Positions 1-7,086 of a stretch of 11,276 nucleotides of DNA are shown piece by piece (position 1 is the first letter of the stretch; each line of letters begins with the position of its first letter). Made by a program: the position numbers and the translations under genes. A model generated the notes under the pieces. That model had not been told where the DNA came from. It saw only the letters and a program-made list of their open reading frames with translations, and made no database searches. The DNA comes from CAZBZG01 sp964496245 (GTDB taxonomy: Bacteria > Planctomycetota > SZUA-567), in the NCBI GenBank assembly GCA_964496245.1, contig CAZBZG010000148.1:1-11276 (forward strand). Direction: 5' to 3'.

Positions 1-50
1 CTTCGTGGTGCTGAAATGCACTGCAGGACAAGGCGTTGCCTGGAATTGCG

Positions 51-82
51 ATGATGTTGGGTGAACAGTGTCATATTATATT
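51..82 (+). promoter_or_regulatory. Possible sigma-70-type promoter upstream of ispE
   Basis: An AT-rich island stands out in otherwise GC-rich sequence. TATTAT at 74-79 matches five of six bases of the -10 consensus. ATGATG at 51-56, 17 bp upstream, matches three of six bases of the -35 consensus. An overlapping TATATT at 77-82 is an alternative -10. The transcript would begin near 86-90, leaving about 120 nt of leader before ispE. The -35 is poor, so this is a tentative call based mainly on the -10 and on the absence of a better candidate in the 207 bases before the gene. Confidence 0.35.
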
Positions 83-207
83 GTGCAGGGATCGGTGTAT
101 GGGGGCCAGCATGGCCTACGAGGGAAGGGAACGCTGCGATGACATCGGGTCCGCAGGGGAGACAGAAGGTTTGCCTTTCATAAACCCTGTCAAAAGGCCA
201 CGGCGGC

Positions 208-1095
208 ATGCAGGATGAGCATGGAACGGATTCGGAGCGAACCGCGCAGGCCCCGGCCAAGGTGAACCTCTTCCTGGACGTGCGGGGCAGACGTGCAGAT
301 GGGTATCACGATATCGTCTCGGTGTTCCAGGAGATTGATTTGTGCGACCGGCTCCGTGCCGTGCCGGCAGAGGGAAGCACGGTGGCATGCGTCTGCACGG
401 CGCCGGAGGTTCCGGAAGGGGAAGACAATCTGGTGGTGCGCGCGGTTCGACGGCTGCAGACGGAAGCCGGATGCCGCGACGGCATCCGCTTCCATCTGGA
501 GAAGCGGATTCCCAGTGGCGCCGGCCTGGGCGGCGGCTCGAGCGATGCAGCGACCGCGCTCCGTCTGGCCAATGATCTGTGGGGACTGGGTTGCGAACGC
601 GCGGACCTCGTTCGCATCGGGGCGGAGGTCGGCGCGGATGTCCCCTTTTTCCTGTACGGGGGGACATGTCTGTGCGAGGGATGCGGGGAGCGGGTGACGC
701 CGCTGCCGGAAGCGGTTGGGTTGGACCTGGCACTGGTCCTCCCCCCGTGGCGCACGCATACGGCGGCGGCGTACGCGGCCCTCGAAGAACGGCTTGATCC
801 GCATCCGGTGGCGCCGTTCATGCATGCGCTGAGGCGCGGGGATCGGGAAGCCATCGCCCGCGAGAGTTACAACCGTTTCGAGGAGGTGGCCGGGGCACTG
901 GAGCCTCGCAACGATGTCCTGCGGGAGGCACTGGAGCCATGCGGGGCGCTCTGTGTCCGGCTGAGCGGCAGCGGGTCGGCTCTCTGGTGTTTGCTGCCGG
1001 ACGGAACGGGAACGGATCGATTGCAGGCCGCGCTCGCGTCTGTGGCGGCGCGATCTGTGCGTGTGCTGGGGAAAGGAAGAGCGGAAACGAATTGA
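208..1095 (+). CDS. ispE: 4-diphosphocytidyl-2-C-methyl-D-erythritol kinase
   Basis: This is the cytoplasmic GHMP-family kinase that uses ATP to phosphorylate the 2-hydroxyl of CDP-methylerythritol, the fourth step of the MEP route to isopentenyl diphosphate. The 295 residues match the usual full length. The N-terminal motif APAKVNLFL (15-23) supplies the family Lys18 and Asn20, and DGYHD (31-35) follows. The glycine-rich ATP loop PSGAGLGGGSSDA spans 102-114. GADVPFF (142-148) carries the presumed catalytic Asp144. The third GHMP motif RLSGSGSALW lies at 251-260. ATG 208 is the only ATG between the upstream in-frame stop (TAA at 181) and the first conserved motif, and it places that motif at a normal distance from the N-terminus. 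No clear Shine-Dalgarno precedes it. A short upstream reading frame ends 11 bases inside the gene, so translational coupling is possible. The function is certain at family level. Confidence 0.97.
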   Translation: MQDEHGTDSERTAQAPAKVNLFLDVRGRRADGYHDIVSVFQEIDLCDRLRAVPAEGSTVACVCTAPEVPEGEDNLVVRAVRRLQTEAGCRDGIRFHLEKRIPSGAGLGGGSSDAATALRLANDLWGLGCERADLVRIGAEVGADVPFFLYGGTCLCEGCGERVTPLPEAVGLDLALVLPPWRTHTAAAYAALEERLDPHPVAPFMHALRRGDREAIARESYNRFEEVAGALEPRNDVLREALEPCGALCVRLSGSGSALWCLLPDGTGTDRLQAALASVAARSVRVLGKGRAETN

Positions 1096-1146
1096 ACGAG
1101 ACGGGAGTGCTCGGAATCCCGGGACCTTGAGACGAACCTCATTGCG

Positions 1147-1176
1147 TTGACTTCATCGGTGTGTCGGGCAGACAGT
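1147..1176 (+). promoter_or_regulatory. Weak candidate promoter for spoVG
   Basis: TTGACT at 1147-1152 matches five of six -35 bases. GACAGT at 1171-1176, after an 18 bp spacer, matches only three of six -10 bases, but these include the conserved second A and final T. It lies in the 115 bp between ispE and spoVG, 34 bp before the spoVG start. It would allow spoVG to be transcribed separately from ispE. The -10 is poor, so read-through from ispE is an equally good explanation. Confidence 0.25.
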
Positions 1177-1210
1177 GCTCTGCGATCCAAGGCGCTGGAA
1201 GGGGATCACC

Positions 1211-1729
1211 ATGGAGGTGACCAACATCCGCATTCGTGTCGTGCGGGGAGGCAAGGAGGACAAGCTGCGGGCCTTTGCCACGATCACACTGGACCACGAG
1301 TTCGTGGTCCGCGACATGAAGATCATCGACGGGAACAACGGGCTTTTCGTGGCCATGCCCAGCCGGAAGATCAGCGTGCGGTGCCGTTCGTGCGGGTCCA
1401 AGAACGCCCTGGGCGCGTGCTTCTGCAGCGACTGTGGCGAACGGGTTCCCCCTGATTCGGAATCGAGCGCAGAACCGCGCGGCAAGGAGTACGTGGACGT
1501 GGCCCACCCGATCACGCAGACCTGCCGGTCCCGCATCCACCAGGCGGTGATCGCGGCCTACAAGGCCAAGCGCGACGGACACCACGGCGACGGACACGAC
1601 GGGATGACATCGGACGCGAACGTGCAGGCAACGGTCGACTCCGATCAGAAGCCCGCGTCCGGGGCTGACGATGATGGTGCGCCGACCAACGCACGCGAGT
1701 CGCCGTCTCCCAATGGTTCACCTCCTTGA
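1211..1729 (+). CDS. spoVG: SpoVG family regulatory protein with inserted zinc ribbon
   Basis: SpoVG proteins are small site-specific nucleic-acid-binding regulators, first known from sporulation and septation in Bacillus but widespread in non-sporulating bacteria. The 172-residue product opens with the family core MEVTNIRIRVV, continues through LRAFATITLDHEFVVRDMKII (19-39) and GLFVAMPSRK (44-53), and resumes at YVDVAHPIT (94-102) with the C-terminal helix to about residue 120. Between the two core parts, where Firmicutes SpoVG has only a short loop, sits a zinc ribbon with CxxC pairs Cys58/Cys61 and Cys72/Cys75. Residues 121-172 form a hydrophilic, probably disordered tail beginning with a His/Gly/Asp-rich stretch. 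ATG 1211 is preceded by GGAAGGGG with a 6 nt gap, which is much better than the ATG at 1175. The gene lies 115 bp after ispE; the two genes are also near neighbours in Firmicutes, where purR and yabJ intervene. The zinc-ribbon form is typical, to my knowledge, of planctomycetes. Confidence 0.93.
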   Translation: MEVTNIRIRVVRGGKEDKLRAFATITLDHEFVVRDMKIIDGNNGLFVAMPSRKISVRCRSCGSKNALGACFCSDCGERVPPDSESSAEPRGKEYVDVAHPITQTCRSRIHQAVIAAYKAKRDGHHGDGHDGMTSDANVQATVDSDQKPASGADDDGAPTNARESPSPNGSPP

Positions 1730-1737
1730 TGGGTCTT

Positions 1738-1752
1738 GACGGTCGGACCGTC
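1738..1752. repeat. Perfect 15-nt inverted repeat before the GT9 gene
   Basis: GACGGTC, a single central G, then GACCGTC form a perfect dyad between the spoVG stop (1729) and the ATG at 1758. In RNA it could fold as a 6 bp GC-rich hairpin with a 3 nt loop, covering the position where a ribosome binding site would normally lie. No U-run follows, so it is not a standard intrinsic terminator. It could be a translation-modulating hairpin or a protein-binding operator. Confidence 0.5.
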
Positions 1753-1757
1753 GCTCC

Positions 1758-2741
1758 ATGGGAAGACGCATTCTGATCCTCCGTCCCGGTGCTCTAGGCG
1801 ATGTGATCGCCACGCGGGCTCCGCTCGCCCGCCTGCGACAGCATTCCCCATCCCGCGAGATCGTCCTGTGTGCCTCCGGAGAGCGGGGGCGTCTGCTCGC
1901 CCGCTTTCGTCTCGCCGATCGCGCGCTCGATACCGACCGCGCGGGCGCAGCCTGGTTCCATTCGGGCGGTGCTGACCCGGCGCCGGACTGGCTCGAGCAG
2001 GCCGCCGGCGGGGCGGATCTGGCGATCGCCTATCTCTCCGATCCCGATCGGAGCGTCAGGCGTGCGCTCTCTGTCCTCGGTTCCGAACGCGTCGTCGTGC
2101 ACCCCGCCCGGCCCGGCCCGGACGAACGCGTCCACATCCACACGCACTTGCTCGCCGCACTTCCCGACGGAGATTCCGCGGGCGGAGCGCACTTAAAGGA
2201 GGATGCGCGCGCAGCGTCTCTGGCCATCCCTCCGGAGGAGGTGGCCGCGACCCTGCGGGGCCACGGCCTGCATGCCGGCGACTACGCCGTGCTGCATCCG
2301 GGAAGCGGGAGCATTGCCAAGAACTGGCCGGTCGAGCGCTTCGCGGAGCTGGGGCGGAAACTGGCTAGCCGCCTTCGACTCGTCGTGACAGCGGGCGAGG
2401 CCGATGGAACGCGGGGGCCGGAGCTTGCACGCGCGCTCGGCAATGCGACCCTGGTACTGTCGCCGCCCTTGCAGGACCTGGCGGCGTTGCTCGCCGGCGG
2501 CCGGCTGTATGTGGGAAACGATTCGGGCGTGAGTCACCTCGCGTCTGCGGTGCGCACGCGCGGCCGAGGTCCGTCGGCCGTTGTGCTCTTCGGACCGACC
2601 GCGCCTGAGGTCTGGGGGCCGCCCGAGGCCGTGATCGTGCGCGCTCCCGCGGCTGCGCTCGCTCGCCTGGATGTCGAGACCGTGGCGGCTGCGTGTGACC
2701 GTGCGCTCGCCAAGTCCTTCGGGAACACGGGACCTGCGTGA
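1758..2741 (+). CDS. Glycosyltransferase family 9 (heptosyltransferase-like)
   Basis: GT9 enzymes such as WaaC, WaaF and WaaQ transfer heptose from ADP-heptose to the growing lipopolysaccharide core at the cytoplasmic face of the inner membrane. The 327-residue length is typical. The N-terminal Rossmann half starts with ILILRPGALGDVIAT (5-19), including the family Asp15 of the GD motif. The second half carries the donor-binding signature VLHPGSGSIAKNWP (178-191), then GNDSGVSHLAS (253-263) and FGPTAPEVWGP (278-288), all hallmarks of the family. No membrane segment or signal peptide is seen. ATG 1758 directly precedes the first beta strand, so the start is secure even though the ribosome binding site is weak and an inverted repeat lies just upstream. 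The gene follows spoVG by 28 bp, probably as the last member of the plus-strand group. The exact acceptor and sugar cannot be read from sequence, so no specific symbol is given. Confidence 0.93.
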   Translation: MGRRILILRPGALGDVIATRAPLARLRQHSPSREIVLCASGERGRLLARFRLADRALDTDRAGAAWFHSGGADPAPDWLEQAAGGADLAIAYLSDPDRSVRRALSVLGSERVVVHPARPGPDERVHIHTHLLAALPDGDSAGGAHLKEDARAASLAIPPEEVAATLRGHGLHAGDYAVLHPGSGSIAKNWPVERFAELGRKLASRLRLVVTAGEADGTRGPELARALGNATLVLSPPLQDLAALLAGGRLYVGNDSGVSHLASAVRTRGRGPSAVVLFGPTAPEVWGPPEAVIVRAPAAALARLDVETVAAACDRALAKSFGNTGPA

Positions 2742-2803
2742 GGCGCGCGTCCGCTGCTGGGAACCCACGGTGAACCGATGCCGCATGCGCGCGGCAACGA
2801 AGA

Positions 2804-2827
2804 CGCCCTCCCCCGACGGGGAGGGCG
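2804..2827. terminator. Hairpin between convergent GT9 and fliD genes
   Basis: A perfect 10 bp GC-rich stem, CGCCCTCCCC paired with GGGGAGGGCG, closes over a CGAC loop. It lies 62 bp past the GT9 stop and 25 bp past the fliD stop. On the minus strand the stem is followed by TCTTCGTT, a modest T-rich stretch, so it probably terminates fliD. On the plus strand no T-run follows, so any role for the GT9 transcript is weaker. Position and stem quality make a terminator role likely. Confidence 0.7.
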
Positions 2828-2852
2828 CTGCACTTGGCTGAAGCGAACCGCC

Positions 2853-5800
2853 CTACCTTTGGCTGCCGGAGGGCATGCCGTTGGACCAGGCGTCCATCTG
2901 CTGGAAGAAGAAGTCGCTCTGGGCCTGCATCTGGGCGAGGGCCTGCTCCATGGCTGCGAACTTCCGGAGATACATCAGTTCCGTTTTTTCCACTCGCGCT
3001 TCCATCTCCTCGATCGACTCGTTCAGGTCGTCGATCTGATCGGTCAGGCGGTCCTGCTGGGAGGCGAAGAAGCCGTTGGTGCCGTCGGTCTGGTCTACCA
3101 GCACTTCGCTCATGCGTCCGGCGAGCCCCTCCATCTCCTGCGCCTGGATCTCGACCATGCGCAATTTGCCGTCCGCTGCGTTCGTGCGGGAGGCGGTCAG
3201 ACGAAGCTGGCTGACGCGGGTGGGCACCCGGAACCCCAGGTAGGTCTGGGCCTGTTGGTTGTTCGTGACGTCCCGCAGGGTCTTCCACTGCCCGCTCGCC
3301 GCGTCCTGGTATTCGACCTTGAAATCGCGGAGACTGTACTCGCTCGCGGGCAGGTCGCTGGAGTTCACGTGGTGGAGGATGACGCGGCTGAGCTTGCGCG
3401 GCTGTCCGAACGCCACGCTCACGCTGTTCTCACCGCTTGCGATGGTGCCTGCGGCCTGGTAACCGTTGGCCACGCCGAAATCGCTCGAAAGATTGTTCCC
3501 GTTGATGAGGTTGTCGAGATCGAACTTGCTTCCGGGTTCGTTCGGGTCGTCGTCGGCCGTGGTGTTGCTGCCGACGCCCGCCTCCAGGTCCTTGCGGGCG
3601 ACGTCCACGGTCATGGTGAGGAGATCCCGGACCGCTTTGAAATCGGTGCGCAACTGGTCGGAGAAATCGGCGCTGTCCAACTCGAGGTGCGAGCGTTGCC
3701 TCCCGGCGTCGTCCTTGTCGGTGACGAAGCGCACGCCGATGTCGTAAAAGGTCATGAGCCCGCCATCGACGCCCTTCGCCGTATTGAAGAAGAGATCCGA
3801 GAGCGAGCTCATCAGATTGCGCACGCCCGCATCGCCAAAGAGGATGCCGGGGGTGTTCGTCTCTTCGTCAAAGGTATCGAGTTCGGCCACCAGATCGGTG
3901 ATGGTGTTGTACGAATCGACCACCCCCTGCATGGTCTCTCCCACCTGGCTGCTGTCTTCGCTCACCGTGATCGTGATCGGATCCTGGCTCACGCGTTTCA
4001 TGTCCAGCGTCAATCCGAGCACGGCCGTGCTGTTCGTATTGGTGGGGCTGGTCAGCATGACCGGCGAGACCGAGCCGCCCGGCTGGCCGTAGAGGAGCAC
4101 CGAGTCCTGTCCGCGCGTGTTCTGCGCGAACCCGAAGCTCTCCAAATTCGTGTCGAGAACGAAATCGCCGGCGCTGCCGGACCGGTCGCTCGTCACGACC
4201 AGCCGGTAGGGATTGTGCGAGGACCCGTCGTAGATGACGCTGGACGTGATGGCTGCGCCCGAATCGTCGAGCTTGTACATCACGTCCGACAGCGTATCGT
4301 TCGTGTCGACCTCGACAACGCGTTCGAAGCTCCCGTCCACGGCCGCGGCGCCGCCGCCCAGCAAGCCCAGATCGGCGGCCGTGCTGCCGCCGTAGGCCTC
4401 TTCGACCCGCAGCTGGCCGCCACCGGCTGCCGTGTCCGTCAGAAGGATGCCGTCGCCCGTGGTGTTGATCGAGGCGGAGATGCCGAGGGTTCCGCCGTTG
4501 ATGGTGTCGATCACCTCGCCCACCGTGTCCGCCTTGCTGAGATCGACGGTGCCCGTCCGACCCATGGAGTCGGTGATCGTGATGTGCCCTGCATAGACCC
4601 CCTGGCCGCCGTTCAGATCGTCGAGCGCCGTGCTTCGGCTGATGTAGTTGCGGTCGAGGTCGCCTGCATTGACGCTTGCGCCCGCATGCACCGAGACGCC
4701 GGCCAGGCCGAGATCGGTGGCCGTGGTGCCGGTGGCATTGTCGAATGTGTAGTCCGCGCTCTCGCTCAGGTTCACGACCTCGATGCCGTTGCCCGTCTTG
4801 TTCGTGCGGAACGCGAGTTCCCCGGCGCCGAAGAGATCGGCCGCCCGTTCGTTGAGGCGATAGAGCACGTCGCTCAGGCTATCGGCACCGGTGAGGTCCG
4901 TCAGGCTCACGGTCTGCCAGGTGCCGCCGCCGTCGTCGCTGATCTGGATCTCGCCAAGCGTTTGGGTGGGATCGTTGCGTGCGCCATTGATGCCTTCGGC
5001 GAGCACCCGACTTCCCTCGATGCGCCCACCCGAACCGCTGTCGTCGCCGTCGATGCCGAGAGCCGCGGAGCTCGCCGTGCTCGAGACTTGGAGCGGTCCG
5101 CTCCCCTCGGTCTGGTCCATGAGTACGATGCGGCCGTTGGCTTGGTCGGCATAGGCCCGGACCCCGATGGCCCCGTCTCCGTTGATCGCATCCAGGACGT
5201 CCTGGACGGTGCTCATGCCCGTGGTGTCGATGGTGGTGGTGCCGCCGTCCTTGTCCGTGATGTCAAAGGTGCCTTCGGGTATGCCTGCGCCGGCGTTGAG
5301 CAGGGCGAGCGCCGTGTCCGGGCCGAAGGTGACGCGCCCCGAGAGAGCCGCCACCTGGACCGAATTCAGGTCCGCCAGCAGGGCCGTGCCCGTGATGGTG
5401 CCGCTCGCATCCGACTGGGCGATGCCGAGATCCTGGGCTGTGGTGTTGTCGTCGCCCACGTCCTCGACCGAGAGCGTGCCCAGGCCCTGGCCGGCGAGCA
5501 CGAAGCCGCGGCCGCTGGCCGAGGCGGTGACCCCCGCATTGTGTTCGTGATGATTGATTGCATCCAGCACCCCTTGCACGGTGGTCGCGGCCGACAGGTC
5601 CACGTCGAAGTCGTAGTAGGTGAGGTCCTCGCCCGTGATCGTTCCCGCGTCGCTGATCTCGGCGATGCCGAGGTCTTCGGCCGTGGTGTTGCCTACGCCG
5701 TCGCTGAAGACCGAGAGCGTGCCCGAGCCTGCGGTCAGGACCAGGTTGTTGCTGGCGCCCAAGGACGCGGTCACCGCGCCGCCCGTGTCGTTGTTGATCG

Positions 5801-6827
5801 AAGTGATCACGTCGTTGAGCGTGGTGGCGCCGGATAGATCGATGGTATGGTTGGTCGTGCCGTCGAAGGCGACGATGGCTCCGGGGCTGCCGCCGTTGAC
5901 GCCGCGACCGCCCTGGAGGGTGTCGAGGGTGGTGGTGCCGTCGACCGAGGCCGTGTATTTGTCGCGGATGCGGATGGTTCCGAGCGTGCCGTTGTTGATG
6001 CCCAAGCCCCCCCGCAGGCTGCTCAGCGTGTTCTGACCGCCCAGCGTGTAGATGGCGGTGCCGGTGATGCTGCCCGGCGTGCTCGCATCCGTGCCTGCGA
6101 TGCCCAGATCCGTGGCCGTGCTGCTGCCGGCGTAGTCCTCGATCTTGAGCGTGCCCGCACCGCCGGAAACGTCGGTCACGACCAGGGCGTCCCCCAGGAC
6201 TTCGGGGGTGGCGCCTCCGCTCGTGTTGAGGCCGACCTGTACGTCCACGCCGTCGGCGTTGTTGATCGCGTTCATCACGTCTTTCACGGTCGCGGCGGTA
6301 GAGAGGTCCACCACGGCGATGCCGCCGGACTTGTCCGTGATCTTCAGTTTGCCGTGGTAGATGCCGGCGCCGCCGTTGAGCTCGCTCACCTCCGTGCCGA
6401 GGTCGACGCGGCTCTTGGCGCTGTCCATGCGGATTTCGCCGGAGGCGTAGGGGCTCACAGCGGACTCATCCCGATCAGCGAAACCGGTCGACATGAACTG
6501 GCCGGTCTGGGCGAGGCCGCCCACGCGGAAGGTGTGCGTGCCCGGTTTTGCCAGCTGGCCGGCGGTCGCCTGGAGCACGGATTCGTCGGTGCTCGACGTC
6601 TGCTTCATGTCCCAGAGATCGTTGCTGGCCAGACGATTGACATGGGATTGGAACTGGCGAAGAAGGTCGTTGACGCCCCGGTAGGCTTCGAGCTCGGTCT
6701 GATGCTCCTGGACCCGGTGCTCCATCATTCGGAGCGGGCGGCGTTCGATCTGCATCAGCTGCTCGATGATGTTGTTGGTGTCCATGCCCGAGATCAGCCC
6801 ACCGATCATCTGTGTTGGAAGCGACAT
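2853..6827 (-). CDS. fliD: Flagellar filament capping protein FliD, enlarged
   Basis: FliD (HAP2) forms the oligomeric cap at the growing filament tip, is exported by the flagellar type III apparatus, guides flagellin folding and often mediates adhesion. The product has 1324 residues, against roughly 450-700 in typical FliD. Residues 8-110 are a clear FliD N-terminal domain (ISGMDTNNIIEQLMQIERRP near residues 12-31). Residues 147-824 hold about seven flagellin hook IN-type repeats. Residues 830-1070 correspond to the usual FliD core, with a hallmark LSDVMYKLDD at 846-855 and the segment ending FKAVRDLL. Residues 1100-1232 resemble a discoidin (F5/8 type C) domain. Residues 1233-1310 return to the FliD C-terminal coiled coil. 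The start ATG at 6827 is preceded by AAGGAGAGG, with GGAG 5 nt from the ATG; the reading frame extends further upstream but without family similarity. A sigma-28 promoter lies about 70 bp upstream. No fliS or flagellin gene is adjacent, so the gene stands alone here. Confidence 0.95.
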   Translation of the reverse strand: MSLPTQMIGGLISGMDTNNIIEQLMQIERRPLRMMEHRVQEHQTELEAYRGVNDLLRQFQSHVNRLASNDLWDMKQTSSTDESVLQATAGQLAKPGTHTFRVGGLAQTGQFMSTGFADRDESAVSPYASGEIRMDSAKSRVDLGTEVSELNGGAGIYHGKLKITDKSGGIAVVDLSTAATVKDVMNAINNADGVDVQVGLNTSGGATPEVLGDALVVTDVSGGAGTLKIEDYAGSSTATDLGIAGTDASTPGSITGTAIYTLGGQNTLSSLRGGLGINNGTLGTIRIRDKYTASVDGTTTLDTLQGGRGVNGGSPGAIVAFDGTTNHTIDLSGATTLNDVITSINNDTGGAVTASLGASNNLVLTAGSGTLSVFSDGVGNTTAEDLGIAEISDAGTITGEDLTYYDFDVDLSAATTVQGVLDAINHHEHNAGVTASASGRGFVLAGQGLGTLSVEDVGDDNTTAQDLGIAQSDASGTITGTALLADLNSVQVAALSGRVTFGPDTALALLNAGAGIPEGTFDITDKDGGTTTIDTTGMSTVQDVLDAINGDGAIGVRAYADQANGRIVLMDQTEGSGPLQVSSTASSAALGIDGDDSGSGGRIEGSRVLAEGINGARNDPTQTLGEIQISDDGGGTWQTVSLTDLTGADSLSDVLYRLNERAADLFGAGELAFRTNKTGNGIEVVNLSESADYTFDNATGTTATDLGLAGVSVHAGASVNAGDLDRNYISRSTALDDLNGGQGVYAGHITITDSMGRTGTVDLSKADTVGEVIDTINGGTLGISASINTTGDGILLTDTAAGGGQLRVEEAYGGSTAADLGLLGGGAAAVDGSFERVVEVDTNDTLSDVMYKLDDSGAAITSSVIYDGSSHNPYRLVVTSDRSGSAGDFVLDTNLESFGFAQNTRGQDSVLLYGQPGGSVSPVMLTSPTNTNSTAVLGLTLDMKRVSQDPITITVSEDSSQVGETMQGVVDSYNTITDLVAELDTFDEETNTPGILFGDAGVRNLMSSLSDLFFNTAKGVDGGLMTFYDIGVRFVTDKDDAGRQRSHLELDSADFSDQLRTDFKAVRDLLTMTVDVARKDLEAGVGSNTTADDDPNEPGSKFDLDNLINGNNLSSDFGVANGYQAAGTIASGENSVSVAFGQPRKLSRVILHHVNSSDLPASEYSLRDFKVEYQDAASGQWKTLRDVTNNQQAQTYLGFRVPTRVSQLRLTASRTNAADGKLRMVEIQAQEMEGLAGRMSEVLVDQTDGTNGFFASQQDRLTDQIDDLNESIEEMEARVEKTELMYLRKFAAMEQALAQMQAQSDFFFQQMDAWSNGMPSGSQR
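3132..3530 (-). other. Discoidin-like (F5/8 type C / CBM32-like) domain in FliD
   Basis: This segment encodes FliD residues about 1100-1232. It starts with a family-like NLINGN turn, then has VSVAFGQPRKLSRVILHHV (1136-1154), FKVEYQDAASGQWKTLRDV (1169-1187), a YLGF strand and a final VSQLRLTASR...LRMVEIQAQE run. This order of beta strands (LG-x-P-x-x-V-x-x-V, then F-x-V-E-x-S-x-D-G-x-W, then V-R-L and E-I) is the pattern of galactose-binding-like jelly-roll domains. Such domains usually bind surface glycans or phospholipids. The identification is by motif reading, not by profile search. Confidence 0.75.
4356..6389 (-). repeat. Flagellin hook IN-type tandem protein repeats in FliD
   Basis: FliD residues about 147-824 consist of degenerate units of 85-100 residues. 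A full unit reads L-x-x-L-N-G-G-x-G-(I/V), then an x-ITD-x-x-G strand, then D-L-S-x-A-x-T-V-x-D-V-(L/M)-x-A-I-N, a strand pair, and an ending like T-T-A-x-D-L-G-I-A. The ending recurs near residues 236-244, 381-389, 462-470, 583-592, 701-709 and 815-823. Units near 267-290 and 404-470 are partial. The divergence between units points to old duplication, not recent slippage, and the DNA is not recognisably repetitive at base level. Confidence 0.85.
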
Positions 6828-6829
6828 GG

Positions 6830-6838
6830 CCTCTCCTT
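6830..6838 (-). promoter_or_regulatory. Ribosome binding site of fliD
   Basis: On the minus strand AAGGAGAGG lies directly before the ATG at 6827, with the GGAG core 5 nt from the start codon. It is the strongest Shine-Dalgarno sequence in the window and fixes the fliD start against the longer upstream reading frame. Confidence 0.85.
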
Positions 6839-6898
6839 GTGCGCTGAAACCCCAGGCTGCCACGACCCTATAAGGTAAGTGGCCTCCCTCTACAGTAG

Positions 6899-6925
6899 TT
6901 ATCGGAACCTCCCCCCAGGCCTTGA
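6899..6925 (-). promoter_or_regulatory. Sigma-28 (FliA) promoter of fliD
   Basis: Read on the minus strand, TCAA, 15 nt, then TCCGATAA matches the flagellar sigma-28 consensus TAAA-N15-GCCGATAA at ten of twelve positions, including the whole CCGATAA core, with exact spacing. Transcription would start about 65 nt before the fliD ATG. FliD is a late or middle flagellar gene and is commonly under FliA or sigma-D control, so motif and gene agree. Confidence 0.8.
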
Positions 6926-6981
6926 GGGTTTTGGCTGCGGATTTCGCCATGGTAGCCCTGCGACGGCTTGAGGGCCTAACC

Positions 6982-7006
6982 CATTGCAGGGAAAACGGAT
7001 GCAATG
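6982..7006. repeat. Inverted repeat in the divergent control region
   Basis: CATTGCA and TGCAATG form a perfect 7 bp dyad with an 11 nt spacer. It lies about 57 bp upstream of the fliD sigma-28 -35 element and 80 bp upstream of the -35 of the opposite promoter. The shape is that of an operator for a dimeric regulator. A 7 bp dyad in 300 bp is not rare by chance, so the call is tentative. Confidence 0.3.
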
Positions 7007-7086
7007 CGATTCCGCGCTGCTCATCAGCGTCGCGTGTGAAGGACGATGAAAACGCCTGGGCGGGTCCGGGCGTGGGAGCTTTGCCG

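Noticed and set aside
1102..1121. CGGGA...TCCCG hairpin after ispE as a terminator
   Set aside because: The stem is only 5 bp with a 10 nt loop and no T-run follows, so it does not support a terminator.
2778..5837. Plus-strand open frame of 1019 codons opposite fliD
   Set aside because: It is the antisense frame of a GC-rich gene, where strong third-position bias removes stops. The translation has no domain and a monotonous Val/Ala/Arg/His composition, while the minus strand encodes an unmistakable FliD.
5847..6878. Second plus-strand open frame opposite the start of fliD
   Set aside because: Same antisense effect. It covers the conserved FliD N-terminal domain and runs past the fliD start into its leader without any recognisable protein features.
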